Shown: piece by piece, positions 1 to 8,551 of the stretch
Layout of the letters: every line of letters begins with the position of its first letter
Numbering within the stretch: the first letter of the stretch is position 1
Assembly (NCBI RefSeq): GCF_000699445.3
Contig: NC_067200.1
Coordinates: 2,396,450-2,460,449 of the forward strand
Reading direction: 5' to 3'
DNA length: 64,000 nucleotides
From: Schistosoma haematobium
Taxonomy: Eukaryota > Platyhelminthes > Trematoda > Strigeidida > Schistosomatidae
The notes under the pieces: generated by a model
The model's database searches: none
Told to the model about the DNA's origin: nothing
What the model saw: only the letters and a program-made list of their open reading frames with translations
Made by a program: the position numbers and the translations under genes

Positions 1-741
1 ATCCCATTGTTGTCTCATATTTCCTACTCTTGCAACTTTTCCTGCTGTCGTTGGTAGCTCTTCCACTTATTTCTGCTTGTCGGTTGTAATGCTTCTCTTC
101 ACTTGCTTGTTTGCTTCTGTGTATCCAGTTTGTGCCTTGACTTTCTCTGCTCTTGTTCGGCTGTTGTTAATTGCTATCTTCTTATCCTACTTTTCTTGGA
201 TCTTGTCCAGGATTTCGGTGGAGATCCATTCCTTATGATGGTGCTTCTTGAGGCACAGCACCTTCTGAAACGTTGTATTTGATGCTTCTTTGATCCTTTT
301 CCAGTTGTCCTACATCGTAGCCTCTTCATCTTTCACAATTTTTAATAGGGCTTGAAATCTTTTGTTGAGAGTTATCTTGAACTCATTGAATTTCATGGTA
401 TGTGGAAAGAAGACTGCTATTTCCGAAGTTGTTTAATGGCTCTTCAGTTACATTTTCATCTTGGCCACAAACAGGTGGTGGTCTAAAGCGATGTCAGATC
501 CTCTCCTGGTTCTAGCGTCTTCCATTGACCTTATGGATTTTTTTATTGATAACAGTATGATCTATCTGGTTCTCCGTGGTGTGATCCGGTGAGATCCATG
601 TAGCTTTGCGTATGCGTTTGTGTGGGAATATTGTGCTTTTAGGTCTCCCATCAAGATAATCATATTATTTTTGGGCACTTTGCTATGATTACTTGCAGCC
701 TCTCATAGCAATGATATTTAATGTTGTCCTTGCTATCATTG
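1..741 (-). pseudogene. RTE-type retrotransposon ORF2 relic: endonuclease end and linker
   Basis: Read on the minus strand, this is a decayed piece of the ORF2 polyprotein of an RTE/SR2-like non-LTR retrotransposon. The translation shows an apurinic-endonuclease motif (NMIILMGDL near 640-665), then a frameshift and a deletion of the next part of the endonuclease, then MEDARTRRGSDIALDHH, and then the charged linker toward the reverse transcriptase (KKHHHKEWIS, NNSRTRAEK) ending in GNMRQQWD at the window edge. Several in-frame stops and frameshifts show it is dead. The family assignment comes from memory of schistosome RTE proteins. The GNMRQ stretch is the one that recurs in every unit of the tandem array, which helps to identify the array's origin. 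Its 5' continuation lies at 1306-1512, beyond an insertion. Confidence 0.8.
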
Positions 742-1305
742 TGTTGTGAACAGGAAAACAAGATGCCCTGACAATTTACGAAAGTTATTTTTCGGGACGT
801 TATTCCATTTTATGCAAAGCTTGTAAAACACTGACATTTATTTTTGTACCTAATCTATTCTACAGAACATAAGCTTTCGTTCGATGTATGATTCATTGCC
901 ACACCCTTTTCTGTTCCGAATCTATTGTAATCTAAACATAATATTTTGTACTCTATTTCCTACGCTAATTCCCGTCTTTGGACGTAATTGTATTTTTCCT
1001 AATTATTGTACGTTGTGGTCAGGATACTCACTTATTTACTCATGTACCTTTTTACACTAATCCGAACTGGACTGAAATCAGGATATTAGGAATAGATCGA
1101 GCAGTGTTCCAGTTGTCTTGTCTTCTCTCATTCGCGTGCTTGTCAGACAATCAGGTGATAGAATAGTTCTCTCTCTACCCCGTTTCGAACTCACGCGTAC
1201 TATCCTCAAGGTTAGGTCGGTCAGCCTATCGCGCCAAGGTCTTAATCTGGATTAGATAAGTATCCTCAGCACCAAAAGTGGGTAGACAGACCAAGCGAAA
1301 TAAGA
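742..1305. mobile_element. Insertion of about 564 bp in an RTE relic, possibly a solo LTR
   Basis: The minus-strand RTE endonuclease reading breaks off at CYAPTN (about 1310) and resumes at NDSKDN (about 740), so this stretch is a later insertion. The 5-bp word CATTG lies on both sides (737-741 and 1306-1310) and fits a target-site duplication. The insert begins TGTTGTGAAC, as many LTRs begin with TG, but it ends AAGA and not CA. No coding capacity is recognised. A solo LTR is the favoured guess; an unrelated short element is possible. Confidence 0.5.
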
Positions 1306-1512
1306 CATTGGTAGGTGCATAACATTGGATAACATTTGTCGTGATTCTCCCGTTCTTTGCTTTGAAGAATGCTTTGATGATACTGGATCCGTGAGATTCC
1401 CAACTAATAAGTGCATTTCGTGATTCTTTAGACAACATCAGCTTGGGTCCATTGGGTTTCTCTGATTCCGAGTACTGACAAGTTGTATCTCCCCATTTTC
1501 ACAGCCATTTGA
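1306..1512 (-). pseudogene. RTE endonuclease domain, N-terminal fragment
   Basis: The minus-strand translation gives MGRYNLSVLGIRETQWTQA (about 1440-1500), the start of the apurinic-like endonuclease of RTE elements. An internal deletion follows, and then MLSKESRNALISWE through NVIQCYAPTN. It belongs to the same copy as 1-741 and is separated from it by the insertion at 742-1305. It abuts an opposite-strand RTE fragment at about 1512. It is a truncated, non-functional relic. Confidence 0.8.
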
Positions 1513-1514
1513 CT

Positions 1515-1885
1515 AGTCCTCACGGTCAGCAGCAACTTCTGCATCAGTGGGCCTCAAAATACACTAAAGATAAAGCAACATTTTCGGATATAACACGGAG
1601 AACATCAACTCAATCACACATGATGGAGAAGATATGAACGATGTGAAATATTTCACGTACTTGGTAAGCATCATCTATGCACAATGATGATCGGATGCAG
1701 ACTTAAGATCGATGATTGGCAATACAAGGACAGCATTCCGACAACCGAAGTACATTTGGATCTCAAAGAGACTGACAACCAATTTCAGTATCAGAATCTT
1801 CAATACGAACCTCAAGACAGTGCTGCACAAAAGTTTAGACGTGTTTTACCAAGATCAATTTACCAGTTCATTAACAATCCCACTT
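1515..1885 (+). pseudogene. RTE reverse transcriptase, C-terminal fragment
   Basis: The plus-strand translation in shifting frames gives NSITHDGEDMNDVKYFTYL (about 1605-1665), SDADLRSMIGNTRTAFRQPK (1687-1755) and FSIRIFNTNLKTVL (about 1782-1825). These match the post-catalytic region of RTE reverse transcriptases, whose usual form contains DV.TFTYLGS and VRIFNTNVK. Frameshifts and a stop disable it. It points the opposite way from the endonuclease fragment it touches, so the two are separate insertions or an inversion. Confidence 0.75.
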
Positions 1886-3108
1886 GACTCTAAACAGATT
1901 ATCTGATTTGTTATTCACATTAAATTATACTTACAGGAATTGTATGCACTGTCTGTATCTCATAAAATTTGGTATGACAGGATAAGTGGGTGACATTATT
2001 AATTAGGTCAACATTTTCTCTATTGATTCATGATGGAACTCGACTAGGATGACTGATATGAGCTTCGTTCAGAATGACAACTTTATTCCTTCTGTTATTT
2101 CAGTCGAATTGTATTCAGTGTGTTTCTTTACTGTAACTCTCTCTATATATTTTCTCACATATGCGATATTGTGAAGTGTGTGTTGAAATTAGTACATAAT
2201 TGATTGTATTGTGGTCTAATGACAATGTGATCTTGGACATGATTGACGGAGTGATTTTGAGACAGATTTCGATGAGTCGACATTAACACAGGCCGATACA
2301 TCAGACATAATAACAATGGCGACCTGAACTCAACAATATTGATTAGAGCAAACATACTTCAAACGGATTGATCAAAACTATCACAACAACATCGGTGTTG
2401 ATATATATATGTGTGTGTGCGATTCTCATTGTTTTAGTTGATCAGTATGTGATCAGTATACAATTTAACCAACTTGGAATGATCAATAACACTGAACGGT
2501 ATTAAAATGAATTAGCACATAATTAGATAATTATGTTCACTAAAAATAGTTCTTAACTGATTAGCCGCATTCATTAGCACTCAATTAGATGTAAACAATC
2601 GGGATGTTGAATAATGAGCAAGAGAGAGAGAGAGACAGAGAGGAAGAGAGAAAGAGTGAGAGAGAGAGTGAGAGTGAGAGATAAAATAATATACTACAGA
2701 TATATACAGGTCGATATTCTAGTAAGACTATTGTATTTTCATTGATTCACTACAGAGACAGTTGCAAAACAAACGCAACCATATTCCATTCACATCATTC
2801 ACATTGTAATTATGTAATCACTAGAATGTTACTTTTAATAGAAGTCAATACATATTCTTTATGCTGTCAATGATTTCTATGAAAGTGTTGAGTTATGTAT
2901 GGAATGGCAAATGAAAGTAATTCGTCTACAGTGATGACATGATGAATTAAAATATTCAAACAATACGAGTTATATAGGACGAAGTGATATTGAGTGAGTT
3001 GATCAGTCGGAAATCGGTTGAATGATGAGTGGATTTGATTAGTCATGAAGCGGTCTATATTTCCAGGGAAAGAGAGATACGCCAATGGTTGTATTATAAT
3101 GTGCCATA
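1886..3108. other. AT-rich stretch without recognisable genes
   Basis: Only short open frames occur here (66 and 84 codons on the minus strand), with no recognisable domain and with composition like random AT-rich DNA. A short TA/TG-rich run lies near 2400-2420 and a GA microsatellite at 2619-2681. I see no tRNA, hammerhead core or retrotransposon homology. Confidence 0.5.
2619..2681. repeat. GA-rich microsatellite
   Basis: About 60 bases of imperfect (GA)n with a few interruptions (GACAG, GGAAG, GTGAG). Confidence 0.9.
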
Positions 3109-3600
3109 TACATACATACATACTTACTTACGACTGTTACTCCTAATGGAGCATAGGCCGCCGACCAGCATTCTCCAATCCACTCTGTCCTGACCCTTCC
3201 TTTCTAATTTCATCCAATCCTTGTTCGTTTTTCTCATGTCTATTTCCATTTGCCGGCGTAATGTGTTCTTTGGTCTTCCACTTTTCCTTTGGCCTTGAGG
3301 ATTCCATGTGAGGACTTGTCTTGTGACGCAGCTGGGTGGTTTCCTCAATGTGTGTCCTATCCACTTCCAGCACTTCTTCCTAATTTCTTCCTCCGCTGGG
3401 ATGTGGTTTGTTCCTTCCCACAGTTGGACATTGCTAATAGTATCCGGCCAACGGGTCCGAAGTATTTTGCGTAGACAACTGTTAGTAAATACCTGTATTT
3501 CTTGGATGATGGCTTTCCTAGTTCTCCAGGAATCCGTCCCAAACAGTAGATCTGTCTTGATACATGCATCGAAAATCCTGACATCAGCACGTGAAAACAG
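3109..3600 (-). pseudogene. RTE retrotransposon 3' end: RT C-terminus and tail
   Basis: The minus strand keeps an open frame down to the natural ORF2 stop (TAA at 3124-3126). It shows VRIF, then [49 protein letters not shown], and the terminal [17 protein letters not shown]. This is the conserved C-terminus of schistosome RTE/SR2-like ORF2. A short TAAG/TATG-repeat tail follows (3109-3133), as expected for RTE 3' ends. The catalytic reverse-transcriptase core is missing, so it is 5'-truncated. Homology stops near 3597 and the tandem array begins at 3602 in the opposite orientation. Confidence 0.85.
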
Positions 3601-3601
3601 A

Positions 3602-3672
3602 CCAGTTGAAACAGTGAAGTCACACATAACAGTAGGTGGAGAGATGCTACACGTTCTGTTGAGAAAGATTTT
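3602..3672 (+). pseudogene. Unit 1: RTE reverse-transcriptase start relic
   Basis: The translation [19 protein letters not shown] resembles the RTE stretch around LK-A-V-AT-ILHILFNKIW at the beginning of the reverse transcriptase. It follows directly on the linker relic that ends each preceding unit, so unit boundaries cut through one continuous retrotransposon-derived segment. Unit 1 differs by one base (GAAACAGTG for GAAAGAGTG). The same piece recurs in all units, for example at 17576-17635. Confidence 0.65.
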
Positions 3673-3718
3673 GGAGGTGGAGGTGGAGGTGGAGGTGGAG
3701 GAGGGTGAGGAGGAGGAA

Positions 3719-3749
<31 letters not shown>

Positions 3750-3775
3750 AAGAAGAAGAAGAGGAAGGAGAAGAA
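3673..3775 (+). repeat. Unit 1: upstream purine tract, (GGTGGA)n then (GAA)n
   Basis: An almost pure purine strand of about 100 bases ends 58 bases before the tRNA. It begins as GGTGGA repeats, passes through GGAGGAGG, and becomes (GAA)n with GGA interruptions. It appears to have grown from the codons after KIW in the RTE relic (normally Asp-Glu-Glu rich). The GAA part is long in units 1, 3-11 and 13 and short in units 2, 12 and 14-31. In units 10 and 13 the AATA interruption is lost, which opens a long but meaningless Glu-rich frame. Confidence 0.9.
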
Positions 3776-3833
3776 TCGTTGCTGGGAAGAGAGACTGGAA
3801 ATAAGATGTGGGCAAGTGAGCTGCCGATCGTAG

Positions 3834-3906
3834 GGGCCTGTGGCGCAATGGATAACGCGCCTGACTACGGATCAGGAGGTTCCAGGTTCGAATCCTGGCA
3901 GGCTCG
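3834..3906 (+). tRNA. tRNA-Arg-ACG: tRNA-Arg(ACG), array unit 1
   Basis: This gene encodes the arginine tRNA read by CGU/CGC/CGA codons after A-to-I editing of the wobble base. It is 73 nt without an intron. The acceptor stem GGGCCTG pairs with CAGGCTC with one G-U pair and G73 as discriminator. The anticodon stem is CCTGA/TCAGG with loop CTACGGA, and ACG is at 3867-3869. The T arm is CCAGG TTCGAAT CCTGG. The Pol III A box TGGCGCAATGG is at 3841-3851 and the B box GGTTCGAATCC at 3885-3895. The sequence closely resembles animal tRNA-Arg-ACG. Unique to this copy are AGGT in the variable loop (AGAT elsewhere) and GCCCATTC downstream, which leaves no T run to terminate Pol III nearby. Confidence 0.97.
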
Positions 3907-3919
3907 GTCGCCCATTCAA

Positions 3920-4204
3920 CTACTGTCACTACACACAATACACACGCATCACACACAACCATCTGCCACACTACGCTCCATACGACAACATCACCAACGT
4001 CATAGGCAATTGACGCCACCGACCCACCACACTCCATGCACAAGCGGTGCATGCACGATAGTTGACAGACGCATTGCATTCAAAGTGAGCACCGTTGTCA
4101 GAGAGGTCTGCTTACTCACGTGCTTTCTCTTTCTTCTGCTGGTCGATTGCATTATGAAAACTTCCACATGTGAGAGGAAGAACGGGACACAATTGACCGG
4201 ATGA
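3920..4204 (+). pseudogene. Unit 1: RTE reverse-transcriptase relic downstream of the tRNA
   Basis: Two frames carry retrotransposon homology. HYAPYDNITNVIGN (about 3969-4010) matches the RTE stretch HYGVP-KIVNIIQNS. After a frameshift, AFKVSTVVREVCLL and FLFLLLVDCIMKTST (4076-4170) match the conserved F-VKTGVRQGCLLSPFLFLLVIDWIMKTST block. The catalytic FADD that should follow is absent: homology stops at the TGA at 4202-4204. About 80 codons between the piece upstream of the tRNA and HYAP are missing, which is where the tRNA sits. The relic is present in all 31 units and is non-coding by any reasonable reading. Confidence 0.75.
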
Positions 4205-4690
4205 GAGAGAGATGGCGAATTCGTTTTGTTACTTATGATCGATCATATAAGTGAAATGCAACGCCCGAATTCATCGTAAATAATAGATCTCAGTGAGCAC
4301 TTATATGATCCGCACATATTCAATAAGATGGGGATTATTAGGTGCACCATTAAATGGTTGTTATTTACGACCAGTAGAAGTTGTAGCGACAATTAACGAA
4401 AGATAAATGGAGAGAAATAGTGTTTCGCTTCACTCGACTTTTCATTCTGCATCACACTAAATTCTTCAAGAAACACATTATTGAAGTGCGTGTTTATAAT
4501 CAAGGCTCGTGATAACAGCTGTCTCGAACAATTTACTCTTCTTCAAGTTACGGTTCGAACAAGACAGTGAAATGTCAGTGAGAAACTAACACAAAATTTA
4601 ACAGAAGCTGTTCACATTTCAATATAAAGTGAAGTCGAAATGAATGAGGAATTTTGCAATTGTCCAATCATGAGCACTGCCAACAAACAC
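4205..4690. other. Unit 1: unexplained segment
   Basis: About 485 bp per unit match neither the RTE relic nor any family I recognise. The sequence is mixed, without long open frames or microsatellites. It contains a palindromic ATGATCGATCAT (4229-4240) and a B-box-like GGTTCGAAC (4551-4559) with no A box at a sensible distance. It is very uniform between units. Most variation is a C/T SNP in TTCACTYGAC, with one unit carrying a 1-bp deletion there (about 47390). Confidence 0.6.
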
Positions 4691-4837
4691 GGATTATATG
4701 CATGGAAGAGAAGGAAATATGAGACAAGAATGGGAGAGAACAAATAAACTAGAAGGGAAATATAGTAAAGCAGAGAGACCAGTGAAGGACAAGAAAGCAG
4801 GCAAACAGGCAAGCAGACAGTCACTGAAATTCACAAC

Positions 4838-4875
4838 AAGAAGGAGAAGAAGAAGAAGAAGAAGAAGAAGAAGAG
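4838..4875 (+). repeat. Unit 1: second purine tract (GAA/GGA)n
   Basis: This GAA microsatellite sits where the RTE linker encodes Glu-Glu-Gln, just before CAACAGCAAGAGTGG. Its length and GGA interruptions differ between units. It is shortest where units read GAAGGAGAAGAAGAAGGAGAAG (for example 12615-12640) and longest near 9476-9530, 40134-40208, 47795-47870, 49355-49430 and 50925-51000. Confidence 0.9.
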
Positions 4876-4975
4876 CAACAGCAAGAGTGGAACAGGTGTT
4901 TAGAGCACATTGAACAACTGTTGAATAGACCAGTCTCACTGAACGCACCGAATAAGACAGGACAGGACAGAACTG

Positions 4976-5000
4976 GACCTGACCTGACCTGACCTGACCT
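4976..5000 (+). repeat. Unit 1: GACCT pentamer minisatellite
   Basis: There are five copies of GACCT, followed by related GACCG words. Copy number varies between units: four near 46414 and 51106, six near 11190, seven near 17380, and an interrupted 4+2 form near 23550. The flanking ACAGGACAGGACAG is a degenerate pentamer of the same kind. Confidence 0.9.
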
Positions 5001-5357
5001 GACCGGACCGGATCGCACCGGACCAGACGGGACATCGAGGCAACACGCTGACACACAGACATTCCTACACCTGTCATTCGAACAATGATCGAACATATGA
5101 GTATGGTGATGAGACAAATGAGGAGTGGGGAAACACAGCAGGACGTGACAACACACCAGTTGAAAGAGTGAAGTCACACATAACAGTAGGTGGAGAGATG
5201 CTACACGTTCTGTTGAGAAAGATTTTGGAGGTGGAGGTGGAGGTGGAGGTGGAGGAGGAGGAGGGTGAGGAGGAGGAATAAGAAGAAGGAGAAGAAGAAT
5301 CGTTGCTGGGAAGAGAGACTGGAAATAAGATGTGGGCAAGTGAGCTGCCGATTGTGG

Positions 5358-5430
5358 GGGCCTGTGGCGCAATGGATAACGCGCCTGACTACGGATCAGG
5401 AGATTCCAGGTTCGAATCCTGGCAGGCTCG
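5358..5430 (+). tRNA. tRNA-Arg-ACG: tRNA-Arg(ACG), array unit 2
   Basis: Sequence and fold match the array consensus (C27-G43 pair, AGAT variable loop). ACG is at 5391-5393. The base before the gene differs (GTGGGGG for GTAGGGG). Downstream is CCTTTCC, so there are only three Ts and no standard Pol III terminator. The upstream GAA tract is short. Confidence 0.97.
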
Positions 5431-6808
5431 GTCGCCTTTCCAACTACTGTCACAACACACAATACACACGCATCACACACAACCATCTGCCACACTACGC
5501 TCCACACGACAACATCACCAACGTCATAGGCAATTGACGCCACCGACCCACCACACTCCATGCACAAGCGGTGCATGCACGATAGTTGACAGACGCATTG
5601 CATTCAAAGTGAGCACCGTTGTCAGAGAGGTCTGCTTACTCACGTGCTTTCTCTTTCTTCTGCTGGTCGATTGCATTATGAAAACTTCCACATGTGAGAG
5701 GAAGAACGGGACACAATTGACCGGATGAGAGAGAGATGGCGAATTCGTTTTGTTACTTATGATCGATCATATAAGTGAAATGCAACGCCCGAATTCATCG
5801 TAAATAATAGATCTCAGTGAGCACTTATATGATCCGCACATATTCAATAAGATGGGGATTATTAGGTGCACCATTAAATGGTTGTTATTTACGACCAGTA
5901 GAAGTTGTAGCGACAATTAACGAAAGATAAATGGAGAGAAATAGTGTTTCGCTTCACTCGACTTTTCATTCTGCATCACACTAAATTCTTCAAGAAACAC
6001 ATTATTGAAGTGCGTGTTTATAATCAAGGCTCGTGATAACAGCTGTCTCGAACAATTTACTCTTCTTCAAGTTACGGTTCGAACAAGACAGTGAAATGTC
6101 AGTGAGAAACTAACACAAAATTTAACAGAAGCTGTTCACATTTCAATATAAAGTGAAGTCGAAATGAATGAGGTATTTTGCGATTGTCCAATCATGAGCA
6201 CTGCCAACAAACACGGATTATATGCATGGAAGAGAAGGAAATATGAGACAAGAATGGGAGAGAACAAATAAACTAGAAGGGAAATATAGTAAAGCAGAGA
6301 GACCAGTGAAGGACAAGAAAGCAGGCAAACAGGCAAGCAGACAGTCACTGAAATTCACAACAAGAAGGAGAAGAAGAAGAAGAAGAAGAAGAAGAAGAGC
6401 AACAGCAAGAGTGGAACAGGTGTTTAGAGCACATTGAACAACTGTTGAATAGACCAGTCTCACTGAACGCACCGAATAAGACAGGACAGGACAGAACTGG
6501 ACCTGACCTGACCTGACCTGACCTGACCGGACCGGATCGCACCGGACCAGACGGGACATCGAGGCAACACGCTGACACACAGACATTCCTACACCTGTCA
6601 TTCGAACAATGATCGAACATATGAGTATGGTGATGAGACAAATGAGGAGTGGGGAAACACAGCAGGACGTGACAACACACCAGTTGAAAGAGTGAAGTCA
6701 CACATAACAGTAGGTGGAGAGATGCTACACGTTCTGTTGAGAAAGATTTTGGAGGTGGAGGTGGAGGTGGAGGTGGAGGAGGAGGAGGGTGAGGAGGAGG
6801 AATAAGAA

Positions 6809-6840
<32 letters not shown>

Positions 6841-6902
6841 AGAATCGTTGCTGGGAAGAGAGACTGGAAATAAGATGTGGGCAAGTGAGCTGCCGATCGT
6901 AG

Positions 6903-6975
6903 GGGCCTGTGGCGCAATGGATAACGCGCCTGACTACGGATCAGGAGATTCCAGGTTCGAATCCTGGCAGGCTCG
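6903..6975 (+). tRNA. tRNA-Arg-ACG: tRNA-Arg(ACG), array unit 3
   Basis: Consensus tRNA; anticodon at 6936-6938. Like unit 2 it is followed by CCTTTCC, so the T run is one short of the usual TTTT. The upstream GAA tract is long and interrupted by GAGGAAG. Confidence 0.97.
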
Positions 6976-8362
6976 GTCGCCTTTCCAACTACTGTCACAA
7001 CACACAATACACACGCATCACACACAACCATCTGCCACACTACGCTCCACACGACAACATCACCAACGTCATAGGCAATTGACGCCACCGACCCACCACA
7101 CTCCATGCACAAGCGGTGCATGCACGATAGTTGACAGACGCATTGCATTCAAAGTGAGCACCGTTGTCAGAGAGGTCTGCTTACTCACGTGCTTTCTCTT
7201 TCTTCTGCTGGTCGATTGCATTATGAAAACTTCCACATGTGAGAGGAAGAACGGGACACAATTGACCGGATGAGAGAGAGATGGCGAATTCGTTTTGTTA
7301 CTTATGATCGATCATATAAGTGAAATGCAACGCCCGAATTCATCGTAAATAATAGATCTCAGTGAGCACTTATATGATCCGCACATATTCAATAAGATGG
7401 GGATTATTAGGTGCACCATTAAATGGTTGTTATTTACGACCAGTAGAAGTTGTAGCGACAATTAACGAAAGATAAATGGAGAGAAATAGTGTTTCGCTTC
7501 ACTCGACTTTTCATTCTGCATCACACTAAATTCTTCAAGAAACACATTATTGAAGTGCGTGTTTATAATCAAGGCTCGTGATAACAGCTGTCTCGAACAA
7601 TTTACTCTTCTTCAAGTTACGGTTCGAACAAGACAGTGAAATGTCAGTGAGAAACTAACACAAAATTTAACAGAAGCTGTTCACATTTCAATATAAAGTG
7701 AAGTCGAAATGAATGAGGTATTTTGCAATTGTCCAATCATGAGCACTGCCAACAAACACGGATTATATGCATGGAAGAGAAGGAAATATGAGACAAGAAT
7801 GGGAGAGAACAAATAAACTAGAAGGGAAATATAGTAAAGCAGAGAGACCAGTGAAGGACAAGAAAGCAGGCAAACAGGCAAGCAGACAGTCACTGAAATT
7901 CACAACAAGAAGGAGAAGAAGAAGAAGAAGAAGAAGAAGAAGAAGAAGAAGAAGAAGAGCAACAGCAAGAGTGGAACAGGTGTTTAGAGCACATTGAACA
8001 ACTGTTGAATAGACCAGTCTCACTGAACGCACCGAATAAGACAGGACAGGACAGAACTGGACCTGACCTGACCTGACCTGACCTGACCGGACCGGATCGC
8101 ACCGGACCAGACGGGACATCGAGGCAACACGCTGACACACAGACATTCCTACACCTGTCATTCGAACAATGATCGAACATATGAGTATGGTGATGAGACA
8201 AATGAGGAGTGGGGAAACACAGCAGGACGTGACAACACACCAGTTGAAAGAGTGAAGTCACACATAACAGTAGGTGGAGAGATGCTACACGTTCTGTTGA
8301 GAAAGATTTTGGAGGTGGAGGTGGAGGTGGAGGTGGAGGAGGAGGAGGGTGAGGAGGAGGAA

Positions 8363-8406
<44 letters not shown>

Positions 8407-8468
8407 AGAATCGTTGCTGGGAAGAGAGACTGGAAATAAGATGTGGGCAAGTGAGCTGCCGATCGTAG

Positions 8469-8541
8469 GGGCCTGTGGCGCAATGGATAACGCGCCTGAC
8501 TACGGATCAGGAGATTCCAGGTTCGAATCCTGGCAGGCTCG
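8469..8541 (+). tRNA. tRNA-Arg-ACG: tRNA-Arg(ACG), array unit 4
   Basis: Consensus tRNA; anticodon at 8502-8504. It is the first copy with a TTTT terminator (8548-8551), created by one C-to-T change relative to units 2 and 3. Confidence 0.97.
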
Positions 8542-8547
8542 GTCGCC

Positions 8548-8551
8548 TTTT
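8548..8551 (+). terminator. Pol III terminator TTTT of unit 4 (representative)
   Basis: Four Ts begin seven bases after the tRNA's last base. The same TTTT is at the same spacing in units 4-31. Units 1-3 lack it. Confidence 0.75.

Larger units (their letters stand above)
4691..5155 (+). pseudogene. Unit 1: RTE linker and RT-start relic
   Basis: The plus-strand translation gives GREGNMRQEWERTNKLEGKY and SKAERPVKDK (about 4704-4793), like REGNM-Q--T-KL-G-Y--PERPVKDK of RTE ORF2. After the GAA tract comes EEQQQEWNRC then EHIEQLLNRPVSLNAPN, like EEQ-NRW-EHF-ELLNRPAPLNPPN. Further on, DIPTPVI, EHMSMVMRQMRSG (about 5064-5130) resembles IEEISMAIRQIKSGKA. Order and strand are as in a normal element. 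In the unit at 10908-11210 the GAA tract length happens to keep these pieces in one frame. Elsewhere the frame is broken. Confidence 0.75.

Noticed and set aside
3289..3474. Plus-strand frames over the RTE 3' end (3289-3721).
   Set aside because: They are antisense shadows of the minus-strand RTE C-terminus.
3779..4204. A 141-codon + strand open frame repeated in every unit (starts at TTGCTGGGAAG).
   Set aside because: It reads straight through the tRNA gene, starts at a non-ATG codon and ends in a reverse-transcriptase relic in one of several frames. Its conservation is explained by unit homogenisation.
4551..4559. B-box-like GGTTCGAAC in the unknown segment of each unit.
   Set aside because: There is no A box at a usable distance and no cloverleaf, so it is not called as a second Pol III gene.
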